Shown here piece by piece: positions 37,905 through 49,189 of a stretch of DNA of 64,000 bases. Source of the stretch: Cerrena zonata (Eukaryota > Basidiomycota > Agaricomycetes > Polyporales > Cerrenaceae); contig JASBNA010000094.1 in assembly GCA_038087015.1 (NCBI GenBank), positions 54,267-118,266 on the forward strand. The letters are read 5' to 3'. The translations under genes were made by a program, and so were the position numbers. The notes under the pieces were generated by a model, which had not been told where the DNA came from, made no database searches, and saw nothing but the letters and a program-made list of their open reading frames with translations. Numbering within the stretch: the first letter of the stretch is position 1; the number at the start of each line of letters is the position of its first letter.

Positions 37905-37911
37905 TATATAC
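37905..37911 (-). promoter_or_regulatory. TATA box of HSP20 A
   Basis: TATATAA on the minus strand, about 105 bp upstream of the ATG at 37802. Confidence 0.5.
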
Positions 37912-38005
37912 GTCACAGAGGTCTCTATAATCGGTCATACCAGACGCAGCTATGACATTCTGGAGCCCCTTGGGATGATGTCTACAGCTCGTCACATCGA
38001 ACTCC

Positions 38006-38020
38006 TGAAATTTCCAGAAA
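38006..38020. promoter_or_regulatory. Heat-shock element 1
   Basis: A perfect three-unit HSE, nGAAnnTTCnnGAAn (GAA at 38007, TTC at 38012, GAA at 38017), the binding site of the HSF trimer. A two-unit GAAccTTC follows at 38080-38087. Confidence 0.8.
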
Positions 38021-38194
38021 GTACTTCCGACGGGCGCTTAGAACCCTTCGTTCCTTTTTGGGAATGCTTCCTATGTCGAGAACCTTCGAGCGTCTATGAG
38101 CCTGAGTCTGGGCACGGCGAGAAAAGGTCAGAAAGTGCTTGAAAGTACAAGTAGAGGGAAGAGGAAGGGTTCGGAATGGTCACTTGGCTTTCCA

Positions 38195-38209
38195 CGAAAG
38201 TTCCTGAAT
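38195..38209. promoter_or_regulatory. Heat-shock element 2
   Basis: A second perfect three-unit HSE, cGAAagTTCctGAAt, 180-195 bp upstream of the HSP20 B start and 80 bp from its TATA box. Confidence 0.8.
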
Positions 38210-38275
38210 TTGAGTGACGCATTTGCTGAGTAATCGGTCGACGATGAAGTGACGTCGTAGTGTCGTCGCGCTGAA

Positions 38276-38283
38276 TATAAAAG
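38276..38283 (+). promoter_or_regulatory. TATA box of HSP20 B
   Basis: TATAAAAG about 110 bp upstream of the ATG at 38390. Confidence 0.65.
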
Positions 38284-38389
38284 CTGGAGGGTAGAAATGC
38301 CAAGGTCATTAAACATTCGATAACAACAACTTCACAACTTAAGCACATACACAGCGCACACTCCTCTACAAGCTCTCTTACGCTTACCA

Positions 38390-38986
38390 ATGTCGCTCAC
38401 CCGTTTCTTCCAAGAGCCATTCTTCACTTTGGACGAGTTCGACCAACTCTTCGACGATGCTTTCAACGCACGTCAACAGGGCGGTGGTCGCGTCCAGAGG
38501 CGGGGCAACCGCGAAACATCCTTGAGACCGAGGTAAGTAAAAAGTACTCCTTTGTATCCTACAGTGTAGATACTGACTTTGATTGAATTCTATAGGCTTG
38601 ACCTGCACGTCGACGACAAGTCGAACGCTGTCACGGCTACTTTCGAATTGCCTGGTCTCAAGAAGGAAGACGTCAATATCGAAGTGGTCAATGGAGTACT
38701 TACCGTTTCTGGAGAAAGCAAGCAAGAGTCGAGCCGTGAGGAAAGCGGCTACTCTGTGCGCGAACGAAGCTTCGGCAAATTCTCCAGGTCTCTTCAACTT
38801 CCTAAGGGTGTCAAGGTAAGTTCAACTTTTTTTCAGATCAATGAATAACCGGTCAGTTTCTAATACGCCCCTTTGAAGGATACTGATGTAAAAGCATCAT
38901 TGGAGCACGGCATCCTTACGGTGATCTTCCCCAAGACATCGGCTGAAGAGGCACCCAAGAGGATCACGGTTGAGTCTAAACTCTAA
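38390..38986 (+). CDS. Small heat shock protein (HSP20) B
   Basis: Three exons. MSLTRFFQEPFFTLDEFDQL and a basic Gly/Gln/Arg arm precede the alpha-crystallin domain: DLHVDDKSNAVTATFELPGL, KKEDVNIEVVNGVLTVSGES and RERSFGKFSRSLQLPKGVK; the last exon DTDVKASLEHGILTVIFPKT ends VESKL at 38984. Same intron positions as HSP20 A, so the two arose by inverted duplication. Role as for HSP20 A, an ATP-independent holdase. Confidence 0.88.
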
Positions 38987-39204
38987 GATCCCTCAATAAC
39001 TTATATTTGTAGCAAGAACCATTGTATTTGTAGTTTTGATACCTGGTCATCTATAACACGCTTTGTTAATTCATCTCCGCGCATGAAAGAGTGAAAAGGT
39101 TCATACCTTACAAGTGCTGAAAATACCGTCAATGCAGTTCATCATAGTGCAGATTGAAAATTCCCGAATTAAATAAACAATACAACTACCATACAGTCCA
39201 CATT

Positions 39205-41816
39205 CTAGAATAGTCCCAACAAATCGTCCTGCGCTGCCTGCTGAGGTTGCTGTTGCGACTGAGTCGGGGGCATCGGTGATACAGCTTGTAATACCGAAGG
39301 TGTGATTGGAGGTGCGGGCGACATTGGCTGAGCACCAAATGACATCCCGCCAAATACGTTGAGATGTGTGGGCTGACCGGGAGTCGGCGGAGGAGGAGCA
39401 CCTGCACTGATACCCGTATTCCCGAATATTGACACAAGGTCATCGAGAGGATTACTTGAGGTTCCGGAGAGTAGGTTTGCAGCAGCTGGCGTTGAATCGA
39501 GAACTGTTGTGGCAGCGAGACCGGTTGGTTGTTCATCGTTTGACGATGCGGGATCGTCGAAGTTGAGCAGATTCTCGGCTTGCTGTCCTGCAGCCACCGT
39601 TTGGATGGCCTTTCGCGCCGTCGCACGATCGTCTGTGAGCCTGTTCACATAAACAATTCGGTCAATGAATGCAATAGAGGTGATGTACAGAAGGAAACGT
39701 ACTCGACTCCACCCTTCGAAACAGAATCCGCACCAATGCGCCCCCTCCCAATGAAAGTTTCCGCAGGCTTGTGGTATACACTAGCCAAACTTGGGATTTC
39801 TCCCAGAAGCTCCTCTAGTAGAGCTGGAGAGACAGTCGTTCTAGGCAGAGTAATGGGTGGTCGGTTGGCGAGGATGACGGCCTATAGAAATATTTCGTGT
39901 AAATGATGTCCTAATAGACTATTAACAGAACATACCTTCGCTGCACCGGGGTCGGTTGACAATAGTCGCCAGTAGATGTAAGCTCGGTCTCGGACATCGG
40001 GGGAGTCGCAATCCTTTGTCGCAGTATTCAGGATACGTTGTACGAGACCCTGTGAGCTATCCGGTTTTCTGAGGAAGAGCTTGACTACGGCTGTCAGGGT
40101 TTGTAGTTGTACCTGATTGGAAATAAGTACACGTTGAATGCAGAAGAATGATATCGTTTACCGGGTAGGACTCTTCAGTGAAGGTATCAACAAAGATACC
40201 CAGAAGTTCATCCGCATTGTCGATCTTGTTTGCGTATTCCCCAATGATCCAAATAAGCGATGCCTTGGCCTCGGGCTCGTCCAACTCGTCAAGGTTAGCA
40301 CAAAGGGTGGGAATAACACCTTCGTAAGTCGAGGGATACTTTCGGAATATATCTTTCATGACCACAACACCCTCCTGGACGACATAGCTAACCCGGGTGC
40401 CAATAAGGTCCATAAGGACATTAACACATCGCTCAGCAGCCTCGTCAATCTTGATGGCTGTTTGTCCGATTGCCTTGATACTGCGACGGACAAAGTCCAC
40501 ATCAACTTCCGAAGAGTACCTGCAATCAGAATATTCAATACAGCTCTTATCATATGAGAGGCTATATCTACATACTCTTTGAGTTCACTGAGCAATGCAT
40601 CTACGTTATTCGGTCCTGCAAGTCGGACCATTATATCCAACTTCTCCACCTTGACGTATAACGGGTCGTTGTATTTGCAGAAAAATACCCGCATTTCGCT
40701 GGAGAGGATGTCTGGGCGTTTCTGTAGCAGAAGGTTGATGTCACGGAGGGCAACCCATTGGACCTCTGGTGGATTAGATAGTAAAGTGACTAGTGGTGGA
40801 GCCATTTTCCGCACGAGTGTCTTTGCGAGAGCCTCAGAGCGGACGTTTCGCATATGGATCATAATAACCTAGGGATAATATTTTTCACATACAATTTCAG
40901 CAAGTAATTGTATAGAGCTTACCTTGATGGCCGAAAGTACAACACTCGCATTTGCATGTTGGAATTGAGGGACAACACGCTCGCAGATGTGTTCGCTTTC
41001 TTGTTCGTCCCGTGTTTCATAGCGTCCGAGAGCATTCAAAACCACCACGCGACCCCATTCCGAGCACTCGTTTAGTGCAACGAGGAGTTTATTCAAGATC
41101 GTACTCGTAATGACGAAGACTTCTGCAGGGAGACCATTGGCGGTAGCTGCTGCATGAATATCACCGAGCGCAGCTACGGTATTCGCAACAACCTAAGAAC
41201 AATGAAGATATTCTGAGGGGTGAATAAGCGGGGACTTTTACTCACCATGGGGTTGCTATCCGAAACCATGTCCTGCAATGTTTCGAGGAATCCATTCTCG
41301 ATCACCAATTCGGGCTTCAGATCGTAGAGCTTTGCAACACAAAGTGCTGCAGTTTTCCGGACGTAGGGGTTTTCGTCCCTCAGACACTTCTGAAGCGGGT
41401 CACATAGATAGTCGATGATCTTCTCTGCTCGTAGACATCCCATCGTCCGAATCGCCAGCGCACGTACGAGCGGATTGGGGTCATCTGTATCCTTTACGAA
41501 TGTGTTGACTGCAAGAATCACGAGCTCGGGCTGGGTCTTGGCATAATTCATAAGATACAGATATACTAGTTTCTTTTGCTCAAGATCATCGGTCTGCATA
41601 TTCTTCAGGACATCCGGGAACAGGCCACTGACGTCTACGATCAGCTAGTTAGACAAGATCATGTTTCTAATGAACTAGGAGCATACCCTTCTGGACTGTC
41701 ATGTTAGCAATGACCCTTTTGATTGCATCTTTCCTTTTATCCTTGTACTCGCTGTTTAGGTCTGCACTAAGCTCGAAGTTCTCTCCTTTCCGTGGAGGTG
41801 CTCGGAACGAAGCCAT
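39205..41816 (-). CDS. APL2: AP-1 complex beta-adaptin (large subunit)
   Basis: It starts [20 protein letters not shown] (41816), followed by [20 protein letters not shown]. The adaptin HEAT solenoid includes [120 protein letters not shown] and [20 protein letters not shown] low-complexity hinge rich in Pro, Gln and Ser ends in QDDLLGLF, which looks like a clathrin-box or DLLGL motif. The appendage (ear) domain of animal beta-adaptins is absent, as in several fungal AP-1 beta subunits. It acts in clathrin-coated vesicle formation at the trans-Golgi and endosomes. Roughly nine introns. Confidence 0.9.
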
Positions 41817-42262
41817 AATAGCGTGGTCTTGGTTCCACTTGTTTCGTCTAGATGGCGGATTCTTAACAGAGTGGGATGATCCAAAGATGAAAACGAGGGA
41901 TTCGGACTAGAACAGAAACAGAGTGGATGCAGATGAAGAGTGAGGACGAAGTAATATTACCAGCCTGAGTGCTACTACGGGTCTCTCAATATAGGCGCCT
42001 CATGATTACTCGAAAGTCGAAAATCAGAATATTATATTGTGTAGGAATCGAATGGAAACGATTAATCCGTATGAAACAATTAGAAAACAAGAAGAAAAGG
42101 TACACTAAGACCTATAGAAACTCTCCAATGAATATTACAGTGATCATAAATAGCGTGAGACCTTCATAATAACCCATTTAAGTAGAACGTCGTATGAACA
42201 CCTGGTCCATACCCTTCGTGAATGATCGTGATGTGGGGGAAATCAAGGGAAGGACTATGAAG
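41817..42262. other. Intergenic
   Basis: The left part is the promoter of the beta-adaptin gene; the right part is the 3' flank of the next minus-strand gene. No other feature is seen. Confidence 0.45.
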
Positions 42263-43481
42263 TTACTTCTTATGAGAGGAACTGTCTTTAGCATGATGCG
42301 GATGTTCGTGATCATGCTCAGCATGCATTCCGAGCCAGGCTCCGAAACCAGTGAGGATGCTACCGATTGTCTGGGCAGCACCGCTGGCTAAGAAGACACC
42401 TGCAGCTCCAGATTGTATGACCGGAAGAGCAGGGATACTCCCAACGGTGATGAGAATTGCGGAGAGTATGGTCATCGCTCCTTGCGAATCTGGGCTTGCA
42501 TTGTCGAGGACATGGCAAACCTGAAGGAGCCACATCGGAGCCTGACTGTAGCTCACGTCTACAAGCTCATCGAGTGTAAGCTTAATAAGAGGTAGAATGT
42601 CAGTAGACATACCGGCAGGATCCTTCTCAGCGGGGTTCCGCTTCACAAGTAGCTTGTGAGGATCCTTCCAGGTGATCTTGGAAGGTTTCGAAGGAGTCGA
42701 ACCCGTAGCGGGAGTCTTCTTTGCATCTTTAGGGGTCGGTTTACTTTCTTTAGAAGTAGTCTTGTTATCCTTAGAGTCAATCTTAGTGCCTTTGGATGGA
42801 GGGGTCGCATCCTTAGGTGTAGACTTCGAGTCCTTGGTAACGGTCTTCACTTCTTTAGAGGATGATTTACCAGCTGGGGTAGATGCATCCTCCTTGCCGC
42901 TATAGAGAAAAGTCGAAGTCGATTTTGTTAGACTCTTGAATGCCTTCAACAGGTACGGCTGCTCGAGCTTCTCGATGGCCACATAAACCTTGTCATCTAC
43001 TTCCTTTGTCGAAGAAGCAGTGGAAGGTCCCAAGATCCATGCGACGTTATCCATTGCGCGAACAAGGAAAGTCTGGACGAGATTGGAATCCAGTTCCCCT
43101 ATATATGCAGCCCAGTGGTCAGACAAATGTTCTATCATCCCATATAGAGAGGTTGATAATTAACTTACATTGCATATTCGTCATGGCAATCTTGAACCTC
43201 TTCCAATCCCAAGTATACTTCCCCCCATACCGGTTAGCCATCACGGCCTGAACAGCCTTGAATCGTTTCTTCGCCCTCGAATGCAAATAATGTTCACCGA
43301 CCAGGTGCCACATACTTTTAGGCACCTTGCGTTCTTTGCATCCGTCCTTGATACGTTCGAGCCACACGTTGATAGGTTCATCGCGACGAGGTTTCCCTCG
43401 AAAGATTGGGGCGTTCTCCCAGGATTTGAAGACAGCTTCGATATCGACAGGTTTATTGAAAACACTCAATAGAACGGACAT
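42263..43481 (-). CDS. Unknown Agaricomycete family protein with Lys/Ser linker
   Basis: Exon 1 encodes MSVLLSVFNKPVDIEAVFKS, PIFRGKPRRDEPINVWLERI and KSMWHLVGEHYLHSRAKKRF. An intron (TGCAAT|GTAAGT to TATAG, phase 1) restores NMQW-ELDSNLVQTF. A linker of about 90 residues made almost only of Lys, Ser, Thr, Pro and Asp (SKEVKTVTKDSKSTPKDATP type) follows, then ITWKDPHKLLVKRNPAEKDP. A C-terminal amphipathic or hydrophobic part (GAMTILSAILITVGSIPALP, GAAGVFLASGAAQTIGSILT) and a His-rich end (HAEHDHEHPHHAKDSSSHKK) complete it. The N-terminal NKPVD..W.GC.ER.VPK..WH pattern is one I associate with uncharacterised mushroom proteins. The C-terminal half could insert in or lie on a membrane. Function unknown. 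Confidence 0.65.
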
Positions 43482-44184
43482 CTTGAAAGAGGGTTACGCG
43501 CTAGACGAGCGGAGGTAAAAGTGGCAGGGGAAGTAGCGAGGGGAAATGGTGGGGAAATGAGTCAGGTACGCAGTGAGTTTGGTAAGGGACACGAAGGTGC
43601 GGGGTCGTCAATGGGAATTAGAGTAAATAATGGGGAACGGATGCGTGAGTGGGGGAGAAGGTAAATCGTAGTCAAAATCACAGGTGAAGAAGCGAAGGGC
43701 ATTGACCAGGGGCATAGAGCTGGACTTTATAACCCTACAAAGGATTTGGCCCATCGATCCGGACAAAGGGATATTCCAGATTGCCGCATGTCAGCCTTAG
43801 CGAACACGCTTCGTCGGTGGCAGGGGCTCCTAATTTCACGAATTGATGTTTCCTGGCAAAGAAACGTGGTTTTCGAGTCGTTTCACAAGCGAGTCATTAG
43901 CGCTGGCCATGGATTTGAGGCTGCGAAGGTAAGGGTTTTCACACAAAAGGAGTTACATTAGAGCGTGTTAAGGAGATAGGTCCCAAGATGGGTGTCCAGT
44001 AAAGTCTGTATAGCGTAAAGTCTTCTAAGAGATACGGCCAATTACTAGTAATGTTCGCCCGCGCGCAACATTGCTAGGGTTCTTGAATAAAACCATAAGC
44101 GGGAAATGACGGAGCGGTCAGTAACTCGGAATTCTATGGCGACCATGTCCCGCCTGGTAACTTGGTTGCGAGGGAATGTATTGT
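43482..44184. other. Intergenic
   Basis: Promoter of the preceding minus-strand gene, and 3' flank of the pseudouridine synthase gene. The ORF at 43746-43961 has no support. Confidence 0.4.
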
Positions 44185-45398
44185 TCACGTAAGTTCAGCC
44201 GTAGGTTCAGCAGCAGTGTCGACTATGGGTGAGGCTTGACTAGATTGTTGGTTTAAGAAATCTTGAATAACGTTCTTCACTTCGACATCGTCCTTCCATA
44301 CGCCTATTCGAGTATATTCAATGGGAATTTGAATCCCAATCTTTGCGCAAAGCTTGGTGAAATAACCAGGTAGAGGCGCTACAACCTTTATCCGAGTTTG
44401 TTTGGGGAAATATCGCTGACGATACCCGATCGTGTCAGCAATACAGGCTACGCTGAGAATCGCAAGTACATACGTTGAAAGAGAGACTTGAAGCATGTAA
44501 AAATAGTGTATCTTGAGGTATATTGACAATCTCAGTAATCTTCTTGGATATTTTCGCACTTGCATATCGTCTATCGCCTAGAATAGGTGCTAGAAGGGTG
44601 TAAGCACTCATACAATGAGTTTGGATAGTACTAATACCTTGCAATGTCTGTGCCATATGTACACGGAGTTGGTGTTTGAGGCCGGTTCGTAAGGTCAACT
44701 TCATCAAAGACAAGGGAAGTGAGGGCTGGAATAGGCGGAAAGTTGTCAAAATTGAAAATGTCAGAAACAAGTTATCAGGCTTGCCGATGAATTCACTAGT
44801 TCCCAATGGGTTTCAGATTTTGAAAGCCACTTCGGCCTGTCCTTTTGTGACCTTGTCTTTGGCCATTCGGAGTTCTTCGTCACAGAGACTGTCCCCTCAG
44901 CATCACATATTAGATAGTTTGAAATGACTCCTGATCGTTCTGTAAAGGAGCGTCCCCCTCCGCGAACGATTGCAAGATAGGTTTTGTCCAGTGTTCGAGC
45001 TTGCAATTGTTGAGAGATATCCCGAGCTGTTTGGCGGTTGAGAGCAACTGCAAGGGTTCCTGTCGTGAGCTAGGTAGTTTATGACGTTAGTCAGATGTAT
45101 GAGAAACATTTGTGTTTCATTTTACACACCTTGTCTAACCTATGGAGGGGGTAAGGAAACTCTTTGAGACCAAGAGTTTCTTGAATGTCTGACACGAGGT
45201 ATGAAGCTATCGTTCTTCACAAGTTGAAAGCTTATGCTTACCTGTCAAAAGGCTCTTGAAGTCTCCATGATCAGATCCACGATTATTTTGAGATTGTCCC
45301 TCCTCCCCAAGTTGACACACAAGGTTGGGAGGCTTGTTGATGATTACCGCCCCGGAGTCCACATACAGCAAGGGATGAATGATAGCCCCGATTTCCAT
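44185..45398 (-). CDS. RluA-family RNA pseudouridine synthase
   Basis: The protein begins MEIGAIIHPLLYVDSGAVII followed by NKPPNLVCQ, the usual VVNKP strand. The next exon carries FPYPLHRLDK, the catalytic HRLD motif with its Asp nucleophile, then LTTGTLAVALNRQTARDISQ. DKTYLAIVRGGG follows, then a Leu-rich strand and the motif LRTGLKHQLRVHMAQTL. It ends with a C-terminal extension to AAEPTAELT. The enzyme converts uridine to pseudouridine in rRNA or tRNA. The lack of an S4 domain and the divergent C-terminus suggest a PUS5/RPUSD-like, possibly mitochondrial, enzyme, but no clear presequence is seen. About six exons; splice choices in the middle are less certain. Confidence 0.75.
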
Positions 45399-45697
45399 GC
45401 TTTAGTCGTATAAGATTACTAGTAAACCTATGGCATGAGCGAGAAAATGACAGCATGAGATGACGGATGAGGTTTAAGTTCGAAAACTTGCTGCCGCTCT
45501 TAATTCTGCACGTCTTGTGCTGCCCGAAGAGGCACACATACTTCTATAAAAGGCAAAGGCTTTTAGGTAACGTCTTCGGATTCCCAGCGGTTATAACTTC
45601 AACTTATACGACAACTCGACGACTCTCAGCGATATTCTTATATCAAACGACCATCCCATAGCTCATATATATATTGAATATCACAAGGTATTACCAA

Positions 45698-47191
45698 ATG
45701 CCAACCACCGCTCTACCTCCTTTCGATGACGAGTCGGCTGATACCATTCTTCGGACATCTGATGAAGTTGACTTTCGCGTCTTTAGAGTTGTTCTCTCAC
45801 TAGCGTCTCCATTCTTTAGGACTCTTTTTAGTCTCAAACAACCCTCCAAGGATAATGAGCTACTACCCATCATACCAGTATCCGAGTCATCTCGGTCGCT
45901 GGAGCCTCTCCTACGCATCTGCTACCCAATACCAGATCCGGAAGTTCCAGATGTTCCGAATGTCGGCGATGTGCTTGAGGCGGCATTGAAATACGAAATG
46001 GAGCAAGCTACCTTGATTATGAAGAAAGCCTTACGTGAGGCTATCAGAACGGAGCCTCTGCAGGTGTTTGCCGTAGCTTGTCGTCTAAATCTAGAAGAGG
46101 AGGCTCTTACGGCCGCGATGCATTTCCGAGGGCAAGCAAGATCCGTGCACGACACATTGACGGGACGAACGCCGGCGACAGAGTGGTCCTCTACTCCTCC
46201 TGCATTGTCATACGTGCCAAATATGAGCAATATCTCTGCAGGCGCCTTCTATCGTTTGATCAAGTTCGTACGATATGGAGCTGTCACAGCCAAGTTTTGT
46301 GAACAGGAAGCCTTCGTCATTCCTGAACGACCCCAATACGATGAACATTATTGTTCATCGCCACCCCCTACCTTCAGTCAACCCGAGCACGACATCGTCA
46401 TCCGAACCTCTGACAACGTAGAACTATACCTCCATGCACTTATGTTGTCATTGGCATCACCAACTCTGAGGAAACTCGTGTCAACACAAGCATCTATCTC
46501 AAAATCCAACTCCAACATTTTGACTCTAGATGAGCCAGCGTCCATCTTGGTCCCCCTCATGACTCTATGTTATCCTATAGAAGACCCGGATATCACGGAT
46601 CCCCAAGTCGCCATCGACATACTGAAGGCAGCCTCAAAATACAAGATGAGTCGTGCTACGGCCTTCCTCCAGCGTTATCTTCGTACCAGCGCCGACATCG
46701 ATCCCTTCCGGATGTTCTTTACCGCTATACAACATGGGTGGACATCTGAAGCAGAGTATTTTGCTTCGAAACTAATACACTCTGTCATCGAGGGAGAGTA
46801 TACTCCCTGAAATGGAGTTCGTTCCTGCCAATGTTTACTATGGTCTTCTCAAATACCATTTCGAATGCCAGCAACGTATCAGTAGGATCACCTTCCGCGT
46901 TGCGGGTGCTCATCACACTCCACAGGCTTTGAATAACCGACCCGTAACAAGGAGAGGCATCTTCAGGGAGTCATCGGAGATGATATTCGCTCCCATTGTC
47001 CAGCGAGCAGTAGAGAGGGAGTGGAGAACCCGAGGACCATTCGATATTAAGCCCTTGATCAACGAGAGTCGAGACTTGGAGGCGGAGATCGAAGAGGCTT
47101 TGGCTCATGTCAGTATTGTTCGCCACATAATCTTATTCGTCTTTCTAATTTTGGATTATAGGTCAAGCTCGATTTTATACCTGATGCCTAG
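45698..47191 (+). pseudogene. Double BTB/POZ domain protein B, frameshifted
   Basis: It starts MPTTALPPFDDESADTILRT (ATG 45698). BTB 1 is RTSDEVDFRVFRVVLSLASP and on to YEMEQATLIMKKAL; BTB 2 is EHDIVIRTSDNVELYLHALM and KYKMSRATAFLQRY. The frame then stops after IEGEYTP at 46808. The next frame continues at once with EMEFVPANVYYGLLKYHFEC, matching the position of SPYLELVDTSIYFPLLKFCH in BTB protein A. One extra C in the CCC run at about 46806-46809 explains the break. The last exon, after a 53-nt intron (47109-47161), gives HVKLDFIPDA with the stop at 47189. All else is intact, so this is either a very young pseudogene or an assembly indel. Confidence 0.7.
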
Positions 47192-47401
47192 TTTTTATAT
47201 GCCACATTCCGATTGTATTATTTATATTCTGACTTACCAGCACCTTGTATGTGCTTTAAGTATTTCATACTAGTGTAGTTTCGATAGGCTGATACCCCGG
47301 ATGAAGTTTAGTTTTATTGTAATACTAGTATCCTTGACGATGTTTGGAAGAGGCTTTTCGTATAAATAGCTCTACTACTCTATTATTATTGAGGTTACAT
47401 G

Positions 47402-48719
47402 TCAATAAACCCAAAAGTCAGAAGCATCCCGGCCCCAGTCCCAACCACCTATCACAGCCAGAGTTAGGAGATTCTGACCATTCAATGTAGGCATCATCTG
47501 AACCATCCTTTCTTTATCAACGGGGCTGTCCTGGGACCCAAGTACCACCTCTGTCAGGGAAGCAAACGCAGCCCCCTCTGCGAGTAATTTATCCAGTCTT
47601 GCCCATTCAGGACTCGGAGGGGTGTGCTTCAACACTTCATCAGAACATTGCAAAATCAGTCGAGAAATGCAGTGTGGTGGGAGTGTTGATATGTTAAAGA
47701 CGATCATAGGTAAGTACGCAATAGTAAAGTGAAGACATAAATCTCGCAACGCGGTATTGTTTTGGAGCGAGACTGGAATATTTCGTTAAATTTTGCCAGT
47801 AGAGAGACACAATCTTAGCTGACTCACTTCCCATGATATCATGCGCTGGGAAGGTTCGAGGGTATTCCAGCAATAAATGGGTTAGGGAAGCTCCGCATCG
47901 TATCAGGATCTCCTGTATGATCTGATAGATGTCATGCATGTCGATGGACATCCGCTTCCAATGAATTGCAAGTTCGTTCGTCTCCGGAGTGAGGTATTGT
48001 GAGCGAAGCAACCATTCCATCCACGGCACCGATATACTGTCGTAAATCCTAAAGCGGAATGCTTTAAAATGGGTGTGGCTCTCATAAGAGAATATTCGGG
48101 TAACGGTTTGTCGATAACCGGAATTCAACGATGTAGGATTCCATCCTGATATATCAAAGGTTTCCAAAGCCCTAAGTCGGTTTGGAAACCTGTTCAATAG
48201 ATATAACGGTGCTGCGTGCTTGGTTGTGATGGTAAGTGACCTGACATTATGAAGGCAAGCAAGGAGTTTCAATAAGGCCGTATGTTCCCCGAATAATCCG
48301 TTGTGGAACTGTAGGGAGAGGGATTTTACGTTGGGCAGCCACTTTATGCACACCAATAGGAGAGAGGTGATTGAACATGTGGGAGGGTTGGGAGGGTTGG
48401 GAGACAGTAAGCTAGAAGATCGGTTATTGAGGGTGCAGTGGCTGGTTAGGTGTCCTAACAATGGGTTGCTACGCATCAAATCCCTGAATTTGACGTAGTT
48501 TTGGCCATTTAGACAAACTGTGGTGAAGAGATGGGTTCGAGTTCGAGGAAGCCAGGTGCGGTGAGTGAGGGCGCATGTGTGAAGATCGTATACTGTTGAA
48601 ATTGGATCGAATGCAAGCGTGTCAATAATTATTTCCCATAGCTCTATGGGTAATATGTCAAGGGGGGAGACTGGTACGTTTCCCCCCTTGGATGATAGAC
48701 TGTGAGACTGTGTAATCAT
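47402..48719 (-). CDS. F-box-like protein B
   Basis: It starts MITQSHSLSSKGGNVPVSPL, then the F-box DILPIELWEIIIDTLAFDPI and CALTHRTWLPRTRTHLFTTV. LRR-like segments include CSITSLLLVCIKWLPNVKSL and SLQFHNGLFGEHTALLKLLA. An intron (GGAA|GTGAGT to TTCCAG) joins HDIMG-I to SLQNNTALRDLCLHF, and the C-terminus is DASDFWVY. It is a paralogue of F-box protein A: the segments CSITSLLL, GEHTALLKLLACL and SLTHLLLEYP align, and the intron is at the same place. It is convergent with the BTB gene B. A substrate adaptor role in an SCF complex is inferred. Confidence 0.72.
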
Positions 48720-49189
48720 AGCAAGTCTCAGAGGCGATCTTAGCTATATTCTATAGTGACGATGACACTTCTTTTCAGCTCGTGTGATGAACCATAATGT
48801 GAGACTTCTTACAGTTCAGTTAGCCGAGGGTATAGACATACGGTATGAGACTCTACTCCGAGTCAAACTTTCTGATCGTAGTCGTTAGTCAGGGCCTATC
48901 GCACAGCCGGTTACTAGCATAGTGTCATAGTAGCATTGTCGTCTTGATGATATCTGGCGTTTGTCTCAGATGGTTTCCTGTCGTTATATAGCTGCAGCCA
49001 AGTAATTCTAGTTTTTAGATGAGAGCCGCAAACGATCGCGAGTCCGTCAGTTCGAACTTTGTGCTGCACCATTGTTATGATCTCTTTCGGCCGAAGAGGT
49101 CATGTGGTTGATTAGATAGAGTTTTATAGAGTTATCTGATAATCATAGTACATTTTCTAGACATAACCTGAACTCACCCTTCGTGTATC
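48720..49189. other. Divergent promoter region
   Basis: Separates F-box gene B (minus) and the diflavin reductase gene (plus). No specific site is recognised. Confidence 0.4.
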
